From contig NZ_SJPH01000002.1 of NCBI RefSeq assembly GCF_007859815.1, positions 466,285-530,284 on the forward strand: 64,000 nucleotides of DNA, written 5' to 3'. The DNA is from Botrimarina hoheduenensis. GTDB taxonomy: Bacteria > Planctomycetota > Planctomycetia > Pirellulales > Lacipirellulaceae. Position 1 is the stretch's first letter, and every line of letters starts with the position of its first letter. A program made the translations under genes and the position numbers. This document shows, in pieces, positions 53,463 to 62,506 of the stretch. Below the pieces are notes generated by a model. The model did not search any database. It saw only the letters and a program-made list of their open reading frames with translations, and was not told where the DNA came from.

Positions 53463-54764
53463 ATGAAGAACGTCGTCGCGGTGGTATTGGGCGGTGGTCG
53501 TGGCACGCGATTGATGCCGCTCACCGGCTATCGATCGAAGCCCGCGGTGCCGTTGGCGGGCAAGTATCGGTTGATTGATATCCCCCTGTCTAACTGCATC
53601 AACTCGGGGGTCAATCATGCCTATGTGCTCACACAGTTCCTCTCGGTGAGTCTGCACCAGCACATCCGCGGGACCTATCGGTTCGACGCTTTCAGTGGCG
53701 GATTTGTTGAGATTCTCGCCGCACAGCAGACGATGGAGGACGACGCCCACAAGGATTGGTATCAGGGAACCGCCGATGCGGTTCGCAAGAACCTGTCTTA
53801 CTTTATGCGTCCGGGTTTTGACTACGTGCTGATTCTCTCCGGCGATCAGCTGTATCGGATGGACTTCCGGCGGATGCTGGAAGATCACCAACGATCGAAC
53901 GCCGACGTAACGATCGCTGCCAAGCCGGTGGCTCGGCAGGAAGCCAGCGGGCTGGGCATCATGCGCGCCGATGACTCGGGCCGAATCAATGGCTTCGTCG
54001 AGAAGCCAACGACGGACGAGCAACTGAAGTCGGTCGCGGTCGATCCGGCCTGGATCGACGCCCGTGGAGTCGCGAGCAACGGGCGCGACTGTCTTGCTTC
54101 GATGGGGATTTACCTGTTCAACCGTCAGGCGCTGATCGAGCTGCTGGACAATCAGGATCACTCTGATTTCGGCAAGGAGATTTTCCCCCAGGCGATCGCG
54201 TCGCGACGTGTCCAGTTGCACTTGTTCGACGGCTACTGGGAAGACATCGGTACGATCCGCAGCTTCTACGAAGCCAATCTCCAGATGGCGGCCCCCAGCC
54301 CCCCCTTCTCCTTATCGTCTGCCAGTTCGCCCATTTACACCCGACCGCGGTTTCTTCCCCCCACTCGCATCGACGGGGCAACCATCTCGGGCAGCCTGAT
54401 CGCCGATGGCTGTGTGATCGAGCCGGGTGCCGTGATCGAGAACAGCGTGGTGGGGCTCCGCTGCCGGATCGGCCGCGATGTCCACATCAGGGACAGCGTG
54501 CTAATGGGCGGCGATTACTATGAGGACACCTCACGGGTCGCCGCCAACGACGCCGCCGGCTTGCCGCGTATCGGTATCGGAGCCGGTTCCGTGGTCGAAG
54601 GGGCGATCATCGACAAGAACTGCCGGATCAGTTCGGGGGTCCGGATTGTCAATGATTCGGGGCAGAGCGAAGTAGACGCTTCGCAGGGCGTGGTAGTGCG
54701 CGACGGCGTGGTGGTGGTCCCCAAGAAGGCCGTTCTGCCCACGGGCTGGCGGCTTTGCCCCTAG
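53463..54764 (+). CDS. glgC: Glucose-1-phosphate adenylyltransferase
   Basis: A 433-residue ADP-glucose pyrophosphorylase. The nucleotidyltransferase domain opens VVLGGGRGTRLMPLTGYRSKPAVPLAGKYRLIDIPLSNC, with LILSGDQLYRMDF and GIYLFNRQALIELL following. The C-terminal left-handed beta-helix of hexapeptide repeats (ISGSLIADGCVIEPGAVIENSVVGLRCRIG) completes the family architecture. It makes ADP-glucose for glycogen synthesis and is usually allosterically regulated. Its length and order match bacterial GlgC. Confidence 0.95.
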   Translation: MKNVVAVVLGGGRGTRLMPLTGYRSKPAVPLAGKYRLIDIPLSNCINSGVNHAYVLTQFLSVSLHQHIRGTYRFDAFSGGFVEILAAQQTMEDDAHKDWYQGTADAVRKNLSYFMRPGFDYVLILSGDQLYRMDFRRMLEDHQRSNADVTIAAKPVARQEASGLGIMRADDSGRINGFVEKPTTDEQLKSVAVDPAWIDARGVASNGRDCLASMGIYLFNRQALIELLDNQDHSDFGKEIFPQAIASRRVQLHLFDGYWEDIGTIRSFYEANLQMAAPSPPFSLSSASSPIYTRPRFLPPTRIDGATISGSLIADGCVIEPGAVIENSVVGLRCRIGRDVHIRDSVLMGGDYYEDTSRVAANDAAGLPRIGIGAGSVVEGAIIDKNCRISSGVRIVNDSGQSEVDASQGVVVRDGVVVVPKKAVLPTGWRLCP

Positions 54765-54917
54765 AGATTTGCGGTCTCGGATGCGGGCCGGGTCGTAGAC
54801 GCTCGCGCCCTGGGCGGTAGACTTAGGGATTGTTATTGGTCATGTCGCCCGACAAAGCCATGCGGAGCGATCCGCACGGCCCCGGCGATCGTCGCTTTCA
54901 CCCCCACATCGTTTGTT

Positions 54918-55814
54918 ATGGCGGCTGCCCACGATTCCCTGACGCTCCATACCCTGACGCGCCGTCCTGTTCCTTGCTCTCCGCCCGTGGCGGTCTGCCG
55001 GCACAATCCGAGCGCTGTCGCGCGGGCGGTCCTACGGCTCATGCTAGTGATGGTGGCTTGCCTAGCGATTGCTAGCGACACAGCGGCCCAGTCGGCCAAG
55101 AAAGCGGCCCCCGGCACGCTCGAAGTGGAGCCCTACACCGGCCCGCCGATCTACCTGCCCCAAACCGAGCAGCCCCCGCCGCCCAGCGCAGTCGAGACGC
55201 AAACGCTCAAGCAAAACTACGAGGGGACCGACATCCCCCGTTTTGAACGCGGCCTGATCCGCTACTCCGACGAGTCGGTCAAGAGCGACGGGATCATCAA
55301 AGAGTACTTCTCCAACGGTCAGCTCTTTGTTGAAGGGCAGTACTCGAAAGGGCAGCCCACCGGTGAATGGACCTATTACCACAAGAACGGCCAGATCGCC
55401 AAACGCGTTACTTTCGTAAGCGGGCGGCCTGACGGAAAGGTGGATCTGCTCCGCGAAGACGGTAAGCGTCTTGCAACGCGGCAATACGCCAACGGCAAAC
55501 GCGATTCGGTTTGGACCTATTTCGACGAGACCGGTGAGCAGCCGCTCCGTGAGGAACGGTACACCAGCGGCAAGGCCGACGGTGAGTGGAAGTCTTGGTA
55601 TACCAACGGCCAGATGCGTCAGGTCACCACCTTTAAAGACGGCTCACTCAACGGCGTAGCGAAGGAATGGGGAAAGCTCGGTGAGCAACGCGCTGTCGCC
55701 GAGTTCAAAGACGGCAAACGTCACGGCAAGACCACCCAGTGGCAGCCAGACGGAAAGGTCATCGAGCGACTCTACGATGAGGGGAAACTCGTCGATCAGA
55801 GCAAGCCCGAGTAA
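54918..55814 (+). CDS. MORN/YwqK-like repeat exported protein
   Basis: A 298-residue protein with an N-terminal hydrophobic segment (RAVLRLMLVMVACLAIASDTAAQ) that could be a signal peptide, preceded by a basic stretch, so the start may be somewhat downstream of the chosen ATG. Residues ~110-290 hold about seven copies of a YwqK/MORN-like repeat with the pattern G-x-W-x-Y-x-x-x-NGQ (for example GEWTYYHKNGQIAKRVTF and GEWKSWYTNGQMRQVTTF). Such repeats occur in toxin-antitoxin-like and envelope proteins. Function unknown. Confidence 0.82.
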   Translation: MAAAHDSLTLHTLTRRPVPCSPPVAVCRHNPSAVARAVLRLMLVMVACLAIASDTAAQSAKKAAPGTLEVEPYTGPPIYLPQTEQPPPPSAVETQTLKQNYEGTDIPRFERGLIRYSDESVKSDGIIKEYFSNGQLFVEGQYSKGQPTGEWTYYHKNGQIAKRVTFVSGRPDGKVDLLREDGKRLATRQYANGKRDSVWTYFDETGEQPLREERYTSGKADGEWKSWYTNGQMRQVTTFKDGSLNGVAKEWGKLGEQRAVAEFKDGKRHGKTTQWQPDGKVIERLYDEGKLVDQSKPE

Positions 55815-55986
55815 CCGGCGGGTACCCGCTACCCTTATGCTCCCCGATACCTCGCAAACGCCGGCGGTTGGCGTGAGCGGGTCATCTTCCTAGGGTTAGC
55901 CGGACTCGCTTGCACGGTGTTGTGAGACAACGCCTGCCCCGGAGCGTCCCGCTAGATCCAACCTTTGTTTCCCCAGCCCCGATCGC

Positions 55987-57990
55987 ATGGTCGACAAACC
56001 GCGCCACTCGTCGAGCAAGCCCCCCGCCTCCCGTGAAGGGGAGGAAGGGCGAGGCTGGCGCCCTCCGGCCTCGACCCTGCTCATTATCGCGATCGGAGTT
56101 GGCCTGGGGATGCTGCTTATTCAGCAGCTGATGGACGCTGCCCGTGAAGTGACTTACTCAACCTTCGCCGAGGCGGTGGAGAAGGAAAATGTGCGCCGCG
56201 TGGTCGTCCGCGGCCCGTTGCTCTATGGCGAGTTTATTGATCCTCCGCTGGCACCGCGCCTTGATCCGCTGCCTGGCGAAGCAGCCTCGACCGCACCGCG
56301 CGAGGTTTTACCGCAGCAGTTTATCGTCCAACTGGGCGATACGGGCCTCCGCGAGTCCTTGGAGTCAAAGCTCCTGGCCAGTGGGGCCATGGTTTTGAAC
56401 GAAGCTCCCTTTGACTACAACGCCCTGCTGACCGTGCTCTGGCTGGGCCTGTTAGTTGCCATGGGCGTCATGATGTGGAACTTCGCCCGCCGGGCACGCG
56501 ATCAGGTGGTCGGCGGGGGCATGCTGGGCGGGGTCACCAAGAGCCCCGCGCGACAGTACAAACTGGACGACGAAAATCGGAAGACCTTCGACGACGTCGC
56601 GGGCCTGCGGGGCGTGAAGTCAGACCTGAAGGAGATCGTCGATTTTCTCAAAGAACCCGAGAAGTTCGCCCGCTTGGGTGCCCGGGTCCCCAAGGGAGTT
56701 CTGCTAAACGGTCCGCCGGGAACCGGCAAGACACTACTCGCCAAAGCCGTTGCCGGCGAGGCGGGCGTGCCGTTCTTCTCGATTAACGGCTCCGAGTTTA
56801 TCCAGCTCTTTGTCGGCGTGGGAGCCAGTCGTGTACGCGACATGTTCGCCACGGCTAAGAAGCAGGCCCCCGCCATCCTGTTTATCGACGAAATCGACGC
56901 CGTCGGCCGCCAACGCGGTGCCGGCCTGGGCGGCGGGCACGACGAACGCGAGCAAACCCTCAACCAGATCCTCAGCGAAATGGATGGGTTCGACCCCAGT
57001 GAAACCGTCATCGTTATGGCGGCCACCAATCGGCCTGACGTTCTCGATCCCGCGCTGCTGCGTCCGGGCCGCTTCGATCGTCACGTGACCGTGGATCGTC
57101 CCACGATCGAGGGGCGTGAGCAGCTCTTCGAGGTGCACTCGCGCAAGGTTCCTATCTCTGAGAGCGTTGACTTCGCCAAGCTGGCCCGTGCGACGGTTGG
57201 CATGACTGGTGCCGACATCATGAACCTCGTCAACGAGGCCGCCCTCTGGGCCACACGCAACGATCGCTCGTTCGTCACGCCCGAGGACTTCGAGTACGCC
57301 CGCGACAAAGTCTTGATGGGCGACGCCCGCGAAGACGTGCTCAGCGAAAAAGAGAAACAGGTCACCGCGTACCATGAGGCGGGGCACGCGCTGCTCGGCT
57401 GGTTCGTTCCCAGCGGCAATCTGGTTCATAAAGTAACGATCATCCCCCGCGGCCGCGCGCTCGGTGTCACGCAGTACGTGCCCGAAGAAGATCGCCACAA
57501 CATCTCACTGAGCGAACTCCAGGCGCAGCTCGCCATGGCGCTCGCGGGGAGAGCGGCGGAGCAGCTCGCGTTCAACGAGTTGTCAGCGGGTGCCGAGAAC
57601 GATCTGAAGCGGGCGACCGACCTCGCACGACGGATGGTTGCCCATTGGGGCATGAGCGAGCGGATCGGGCCGGTTGCCTACAACAGCGGCCACAACGATC
57701 CCTTTCTCGGCCGCGAGATTGTTCAAGAGCATCGAGCCTACAGCGAGCACACGGCCCAGATGATCGACGAAGAGATCTCGCGCACCCTGCACGAGGCCGA
57801 GCGGCTCGCCGATGAGGTTCTGCTGCAGCAACGCGACAAGCTCGAGGCTGTTGCAAACGCGCTGCTAGAGAAAGAAGAATTGGACGATACCGAGCTGGTC
57901 GAAATCCTCGGCCCGCCGGTCAGCCTGGAGAACTCTCCCTTGGCTCCGACCAAGCCCACCTACGTCGTCCCCGGCAAGTCGCCGATCTAG
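55987..57990 (+). CDS. ftsH: ATP-dependent zinc metalloprotease FtsH
   Basis: A 667-residue FtsH. Two membrane helices (~35-50 and ~155-170) flank a periplasmic segment. The AAA domain has Walker A GPPGTGKT from residue 241, Walker [16 protein letters not shown], and the second region of homology RPGRFDRHV. The protease domain has the zinc motif HEAGH (H463 and H467). It degrades unstable membrane and soluble proteins. N-terminal residues 1-30 are hydrophilic, as in some planctomycete members. Confidence 0.96.
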   Translation: MVDKPRHSSSKPPASREGEEGRGWRPPASTLLIIAIGVGLGMLLIQQLMDAAREVTYSTFAEAVEKENVRRVVVRGPLLYGEFIDPPLAPRLDPLPGEAASTAPREVLPQQFIVQLGDTGLRESLESKLLASGAMVLNEAPFDYNALLTVLWLGLLVAMGVMMWNFARRARDQVVGGGMLGGVTKSPARQYKLDDENRKTFDDVAGLRGVKSDLKEIVDFLKEPEKFARLGARVPKGVLLNGPPGTGKTLLAKAVAGEAGVPFFSINGSEFIQLFVGVGASRVRDMFATAKKQAPAILFIDEIDAVGRQRGAGLGGGHDEREQTLNQILSEMDGFDPSETVIVMAATNRPDVLDPALLRPGRFDRHVTVDRPTIEGREQLFEVHSRKVPISESVDFAKLARATVGMTGADIMNLVNEAALWATRNDRSFVTPEDFEYARDKVLMGDAREDVLSEKEKQVTAYHEAGHALLGWFVPSGNLVHKVTIIPRGRALGVTQYVPEEDRHNISLSELQAQLAMALAGRAAEQLAFNELSAGAENDLKRATDLARRMVAHWGMSERIGPVAYNSGHNDPFLGREIVQEHRAYSEHTAQMIDEEISRTLHEAERLADEVLLQQRDKLEAVANALLEKEELDDTELVEILGPPVSLENSPLAPTKPTYVVPGKSPI

Positions 57991-58245
57991 TCAATTCTAC
58001 GGGGCGAGTGATCTTTTGAAGGGGGTGCTTTGCGGGTTCCCTCGGACCGGGGGGCGATTTGTCATTTGGGCGTTTGTTACGCCCGGACACGCCCTCCCGA
58101 TCAGAGACGGCCCAGATCCCCCCTACGGAGGGGTTCGCTTCCGCGGGGAAAACTCTCACCCGGGCGGCACAGTCTGCCCTGCTTCTGTAAATATCCTACA
58201 ATCCATACGGCACGCCCCCGCTCCCCCCGATCCCGCGCCGTACGG

Positions 58246-60495
58246 ATGCCCCCCAGCGAATATCAAGCCGAGCACTTCTTGAACCGCGAGCTGAGTTGGC
58301 TCGAGTTCAACAAACGTGTGCTGGAAGAGGCGCAAGACGACTCGAATCCCTTGTTGGAGCGGGTCAAGTTCTTGTCGATCTTCTCGTCCAACTTGGACGA
58401 GTTCTTCATGGTGCGTGTCGCGGGGCTCCGCGAGCAGGCGTTCGGGGCGATGGCACCGCAAGACCCGCCAGTCGACGGTGTGTCAGCAATTGTGCAGCTG
58501 AATCTGATCGCGGATCGGGTACGCCGACTGGTGCGCGAACAGTACACGTGCTGGAACGAATCGGTACGGCCTTCGCTCGCGCGGGCCGGTGTGCGCGTGC
58601 TGAGCGAACATGATCTGTCGGTGGATCAGCGTCGGACCGTGGATGACTACTTCCGTCAGCGCGTGCTGCCGATCCTGACCCCGATGGCGATCGATCCGAG
58701 CCATCCGAGCCCGCGGTTCAACAACCGCGGCGTGTACCTCGCCGCGCGGTTGAAGCGGCGCATGGGGATCGGTCCGGCGGCGATGGACGCCGTCGTGCAG
58801 CTCCCGCAGATGTCGCCCCGCTTTGTTCCCTCCCAACCCGGGCAGTCACGCGACTTTCTGTTGCTGGACGAGATCGTCGCCGCGCGGCTGACCGAGGTTT
58901 TCGGGGGCTACGAGATTCTCTCGTGTGGGTCGTTCCGTGTGACCCGCGACATGGACACCGACCTGCTCGACGAGGAGGGTGACGACATGCTGCGGGCGAT
59001 CGAGCGCCGTCTGCGAGCCCGACAGCGGAGCGAGGCCGTCCGCATCGAGGCGGGTTCCGGCATGTCCGATGAGCTGCTCGACACTCTAGTACGGGAGGAG
59101 GAACTCCGTGTTGCCAGCACCGACCCCAACTCGAACGAACCAACCGGCTACGGCGAGGTTTATCCGGTCGATGGCCCCCTCGATCTGTCGCGGTTGACCG
59201 AGCTGATCGATCAGGTCGAGCGGCCCGACTTGCTGCACCCGACGTTTCGCCCCAAGCCCTCCAGCCGCCTGTCGGAAGAGAAAAATCCGTTCGTTCAGAT
59301 TGCCCGCAGCGACCTGTTGCTGCATCATCCGTTCGATGCGTTTCGTCCGGTCGTGAACTTCATCGAGAACGCGGCGCGAGACCCCGACGTGCTCGCGATC
59401 AAGCAGACGCTGTACCGCACAAGCGGCGATAGCCCGATCGTCGATGCCCTGATCGCCGCGGCCGAGGCGGGCAAGCATGTGACCGCCCTGGTCGAGCTCA
59501 AAGCACGGTTCGACGAGGCCAACAACATCTCGTGGGCTCGCCGTCTGGAACGGTCGGGCGTACACGTTGTGTTTGGCTTTATGGACCTGAAAACCCACTG
59601 CAAGCTGGCACTGGTGGTACGGCAGGAGGGCGAGAGCGTGCGTCGCTATGCCCACCTGGGCACGGGCAACTACAACCCCAGCACCGCGCGACTGTACACC
59701 GATTTGGGGCTCTTTACGGCCGACCCCGTCATGACCGAGGAGGTTGCCAACCTCTTCAACTTCTTGACCGGTTACTCACAAAATCACGATTGGCGCAAGC
59801 TGATTGTTGCCCCGCAAGACCTCCGCGAACGAACGATCGAACTGATCGACGAACAGGCCGAGCGCTCTCGACGGGGCAAGAAGTCGTGGATCTTCGCGAA
59901 GCTCAACTCACTGGTCGATCGGGCGACGATCGCCGCCCTGTACGATGCGAGCCGTGCCGGCACGCCGGTTGATTTGGTCGTGCGTGGCATGTGTTGCTTG
60001 AAGCCAGGGCTGCCCGGTTTGAGCGAGAACATCCGGGTCAGGAGTGTTGTCGATCGCTTTCTTGAACACAGCCGGATCATGGTCTTCGGCACGGGTGCCA
60101 AGCAGTCGGTGTACCTCAGCAGCGCAGACTGGATGCCCCGCAACTTCGAACGCCGCGTTGAGGTGATGTTCCCCATCGAAGCCGACCCGCTCAAAACTCG
60201 GATTGTCGAAGAGATCGTGCCCGCTTATCTGCGAGACAATCTGCGTGCCCGCCTGCTGACCGCCAACGGCAATTACACCCGCGCTCGGCCCAACGGCAAC
60301 GAGCCGCTGCACCGCAGCCAGCAAGAGCTGTGCGACATTGCCGAGGGCCGCACGACGGGCGAATCGATCCCCGCGCCGGCCCCCGCCCCCGAGACGAAAA
60401 AGCCAATCTCCCGCACCGCGAGCAAGGCGTTTCGCGACGAAGCGCAACCCAGCGATGCAGAGACGAAGACTTCGCGCAAACGCGCGCGGAAGTAG
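58246..60495 (+). CDS. ppk1: Polyphosphate kinase 1
   Basis: A 749-residue PPK1. The ATG at 58246 opens MPPSEYQAEHFLNRELSWLEFNKRVLEEA, which is the usual N-terminus; the longer upstream frame is not conserved. The autophosphorylated histidine is H470 in AHLGTGNYNP, and the second conserved histidine is H608 in FLEHSRIMVF. KQTLYRTSGDSPI and LSSADWMPRNFERRVEV are further family blocks. It makes inorganic polyphosphate from ATP at the membrane. The last ~60 residues are basic and Ala/Pro-rich (SRKRARK at the end), a tail of unknown role. Confidence 0.96.
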   Translation: MPPSEYQAEHFLNRELSWLEFNKRVLEEAQDDSNPLLERVKFLSIFSSNLDEFFMVRVAGLREQAFGAMAPQDPPVDGVSAIVQLNLIADRVRRLVREQYTCWNESVRPSLARAGVRVLSEHDLSVDQRRTVDDYFRQRVLPILTPMAIDPSHPSPRFNNRGVYLAARLKRRMGIGPAAMDAVVQLPQMSPRFVPSQPGQSRDFLLLDEIVAARLTEVFGGYEILSCGSFRVTRDMDTDLLDEEGDDMLRAIERRLRARQRSEAVRIEAGSGMSDELLDTLVREEELRVASTDPNSNEPTGYGEVYPVDGPLDLSRLTELIDQVERPDLLHPTFRPKPSSRLSEEKNPFVQIARSDLLLHHPFDAFRPVVNFIENAARDPDVLAIKQTLYRTSGDSPIVDALIAAAEAGKHVTALVELKARFDEANNISWARRLERSGVHVVFGFMDLKTHCKLALVVRQEGESVRRYAHLGTGNYNPSTARLYTDLGLFTADPVMTEEVANLFNFLTGYSQNHDWRKLIVAPQDLRERTIELIDEQAERSRRGKKSWIFAKLNSLVDRATIAALYDASRAGTPVDLVVRGMCCLKPGLPGLSENIRVRSVVDRFLEHSRIMVFGTGAKQSVYLSSADWMPRNFERRVEVMFPIEADPLKTRIVEEIVPAYLRDNLRARLLTANGNYTRARPNGNEPLHRSQQELCDIAEGRTTGESIPAPAPAPETKKPISRTASKAFRDEAQPSDAETKTSRKRARK

Positions 60496-60589
60496 TTCGG
60501 CGTAACGCGCATGGCGTGATGGTTGTAGCTGCTCCGCGTGGCGAGCCTCTCCCCCCGCGGCCCCCCCGAGCCGGTCTACAACCTCGCAG
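60496..60589. other. Possible end of a Hint domain, degenerate
   Basis: In frame 1 the stretch coding PPEPVYNLAVG (from about 60565, extending into the next feature) resembles the PVYNLxV end of Hint/intein-like domains that precede toxins. It is out of frame with the pre-toxin module that follows and has no start codon, so it is best read as debris of a larger polymorphic toxin. Confidence 0.4.
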
Positions 60590-61213
60590 TCGGACGACTC
60601 GGTCTGGTGGGCGGCGACGAAGGCGTTCTTTGGCAGCATCGCGAAGGACGGGGCGGAGATCGCCGTCGGCGAGACGCCGTACGTCGGCACCGGCGCGGCG
60701 ATCAAGGAGGCGGTCGCCGGCACGAACATCTACGGCGAGCCGCTCAGCACCACCGAGCGGGTCATCGCAGGCATCGGCGTTATCCCCGGCGGCAAGCTCG
60801 CGGGCACGGCATTGTCGGGGCTGGGGATAGTCTTTACGCTTGGACGCAATAGCGATGACGTGTTAGAGAGGGCGTCACGAGAGCTGCCGATCTTGAACAA
60901 GGAGTTCACGCCGAACGTGAAGGCGCGGCGTGATTTCGGCACAGCGGTGCATCAGGATTTGCCACAGCACCTGAAAGAACAGTATCCTGACAGCGTGTTT
61001 GAGACATTTGTCGGCCCGGGGCAGAGTGGTCCCGACGCAAGGTGGGTAGACGGAGTTGATCCAGGCTTCGATATAGCGGAACTGAAGCCGAAGACAGACT
61101 CAGGTTTCAGGGCATTTGAGAATCAAATTGGGCAGTATCCTGAACGAAGAGCAGGGTTATTTGGGTATGACCCTGCGACAGGTGATATTGAGTTTGGCGG
61201 GGTCTTTGAATGA
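60590..61213 (+). CDS. Start-less polymorphic toxin tip: pre-toxin segment plus PD-(D/E)XK-like nuclease
   Basis: The frame is open from 60506 to the TGA at 61213, yet has no ATG, GTG or TTG before a TTG at 60812. Recognisable content starts with SVWWAATKAFFGSIAKDGAEI and AIKEAVAGTNIYGEPLSTTERVIAGIGVIPGGK, the pre-toxin linker seen before the toxic tip of RHS and related polymorphic toxins. The C-terminal ~110 residues (RDFGTAVHQDLPQHLKEQ, then GFDIAELKPKTDSG with D...ELK) look like a PD-(D/E)XK nuclease toxin. The module is probably a displaced or silent cassette that needs fusion to an upstream toxin body to be expressed. The immunity-like gene overlaps its stop by four bases. Confidence 0.65.
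   Translation, partial: SDDSVWWAATKAFFGSIAKDGAEIAVGETPYVGTGAAIKEAVAGTNIYGEPLSTTERVIAGIGVIPGGKLAGTALSGLGIVFTLGRNSDDVLERASRELPILNKEFTPNVKARRDFGTAVHQDLPQHLKEQYPDSVFETFVGPGQSGPDARWVDGVDPGFDIAELKPKTDSGFRAFENQIGQYPERRAGLFGYDPATGDIEFGGVFE
60731..60870 (+). repeat. Pre-toxin direct repeat, copy 1
   Basis: A 140-base segment that recurs at 62011-62150 with seven mismatches. It encodes YGEPLSTTERVIAG and the following ~32 residues of the pre-toxin region. The two copies diverge completely after their right end, where the toxin domains begin. Confidence 0.93.
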
Positions 61214-61914
61214 CGGGTGGAGAGATTCAGGAAGCGTTACGTGCACGACGTTTTACGGATATACGTATACGGCTATTGGCGGAGGGTAATACAGACCGCT
61301 GCGGAGAAGAGAAGCGCCTCGAACTGTATCGCAGGGCGCTTGCGCGGGTCGAATTACGCCTTGGGAATGCGCGTGCGGCGGCTGCACTGTTAACATCCTT
61401 GGTTGAAAGCAACCCGCTACCGGGCGCGGGCGACTACAATGAGCGCGGGGCTTGCTACTGGTTGATGGAAGACCGAGAAGCAGCGATTCGCGACTGGCGT
61501 GAGGGGCTGCGATGCAAGTACGGAGACGGGGCCGGCAACCTTAGCCCCGCATTGTTGCTCTACTATCCCGCAGTTGCACTCAGCGACGAAGCGTTACGAC
61601 AAGAAGCCATTGAGGCGATCGAGCAGAGGCTCAATACAGGTTGGGCAAAGAACTGGCCGGCTCCCCTTGGACGCTACCTATTGGACCAAGCGGACGACGC
61701 CGAGCTGGCGCAAGAGATCGCAAGAGAACACCCTATTAGCCAGCCAGATGAACGTTGTCGCTTCGAGTTCTACCGAGCGATAAAGGCGTTCGAGCGCGGA
61801 GATGAACCGCTCGCCATCAGACGATGTCAATGCGCGGTTGCCATTGAGCAGCAAACGACAAGCTCTACAGAGTTTGTCCTCGCCGATCACATGGTGCGGC
61901 AAGCGGCTGCTTAA
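61210..61914 (+). CDS. Probable immunity protein, TPR-like
   Basis: A 234-residue protein whose ATG overlaps the toxin stop (ATGA). It contains helix-pair patterns resembling tetratricopeptide repeats (LELYRRALARVELRLGNARAAAALLTSL, then GDYNERGACYWLMEDREAAIRDWREGL). There is no signal peptide. Position immediately after a toxin tip is the hallmark of a cognate immunity gene, so it probably neutralises the PD-(D/E)XK-like nuclease. This is inferred from context; no named immunity family was recognised. Confidence 0.75.
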   Translation: MTGGEIQEALRARRFTDIRIRLLAEGNTDRCGEEKRLELYRRALARVELRLGNARAAAALLTSLVESNPLPGAGDYNERGACYWLMEDREAAIRDWREGLRCKYGDGAGNLSPALLLYYPAVALSDEALRQEAIEAIEQRLNTGWAKNWPAPLGRYLLDQADDAELAQEIAREHPISQPDERCRFEFYRAIKAFERGDEPLAIRRCQCAVAIEQQTTSSTEFVLADHMVRQAAA

Positions 61915-61918
61915 CCGG

Positions 61919-62014
61919 TAGCCCGTAGCCCGTAGGATGGGTGGTTCTGTCGGCGTGATGCTGTTTTCCCTGGTGGGCTTGCCACCGACAGGTTCACCCA
62001 TCCTACGAGCTACG
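61919..62014. repeat. Palindromic MITE/REP-like element, copy A
   Basis: The element starts with tandem 7-mers GTAGCCC. Its core 61927-62002 matches 63324-63399 with one mismatch. GGATGGGTG and CACCCATCC pair as terminal arms and CTGTCGG with CCGACAG as inner arms, so the whole can fold into a hairpin. It ends with CTACGAG and CTACG, where it fuses directly into the second pre-toxin copy. Confidence 0.85.
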
Positions 62015-62150
62015 GCGAGCCGCTCAGCACCACCGAGCGGGTCATCGCAGGCGTCGGCGTTATCCCCGGCGGCAAGCTCGCGGGCACGGGATTGTCGGGG
62101 CTGGGGATAGTCTTTACCCTGGGACGCAAGAGCGATGGCGTGTTGGAGAG
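62011..62150 (+). repeat. Pre-toxin direct repeat, copy 2
   Basis: This 140-base segment matches 60731-60870 with seven mismatches, about 95 percent identity. Its left edge coincides with the right edge of the palindromic element at a shared CTACG. Confidence 0.93.
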
Positions 62151-62493
62151 CGCCGCAAGGCTAGACGCACCAGACAGCAGCACCTACTCTCGCCCCTCTG
62201 GTTTCAAGAAGGGTGTGCGAGACGAAGTTTGGGACGACGCGATTGAAGAATCGACGGGGCGTGTTCGTGACCCCGTGACCGGCCGCTTCATGGGTCGGGA
62301 TCAACCGTGGGATATGGGTCATCCTCCCGGCCACGAGTTCAGGAAGCACCAGCAGAGTGCGGCTGAACGGGGGATTGATAGGAAGCAATTCTTAGATGAG
62401 CACAACGACCCGTCGCACTACCGCCCAGAACTTCCCGGTTCAAACCGAAGCCACTTAAGCGAAGATTTGACGGACGACTACTTTGGGCCGTGA
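62011..62493 (+). CDS. Start-less polymorphic toxin tip: pre-toxin segment plus GH-E HNH/ENDO VII-like nuclease
   Basis: The frame is open from 61936 but has no start codon before a TTG at 62092. It begins with the same pre-toxin block as the first module (YGEPLSTTERVIAGVGVIPGGK). It then continues into RPSGFKKGVRDEVWDDAIEE, VRDPVTGRFMGRDQPWDMGH, PPGHEFRKHQ and NDPSHYRPELPGSNRSH. These are the signature blocks of the GH-E nuclease toxins of the HNH/endonuclease VII superfamily (PF14410). It would be a DNase tip. Like the first module it appears displaced, and it lacks its own delivery domains. A SUFU-family immunity gene follows 13 bases later. Confidence 0.78.
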   Translation, partial: YGEPLSTTERVIAGVGVIPGGKLAGTGLSGLGIVFTLGRKSDGVLESAARLDAPDSSTYSRPSGFKKGVRDEVWDDAIEESTGRVRDPVTGRFMGRDQPWDMGHPPGHEFRKHQQSAAERGIDRKQFLDEHNDPSHYRPELPGSNRSHLSEDLTDDYFGP

Positions 62494-62506
62494 CGGAGTT
62501 GAGACA

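Noticed and set aside
54830..55117. Short open frames on both strands before the MORN-like gene
   Set aside because: They overlap the start of the MORN-like gene and show no signature or ribosome binding site.
60330..60830. Long open frame across the ppk1 end and pre-toxin region, rich in Arg
   Set aside because: It is an out-of-frame shadow of ppk1 and the pre-toxin module; the Arg/Ala-rich composition is what a high-GC shadow frame gives.
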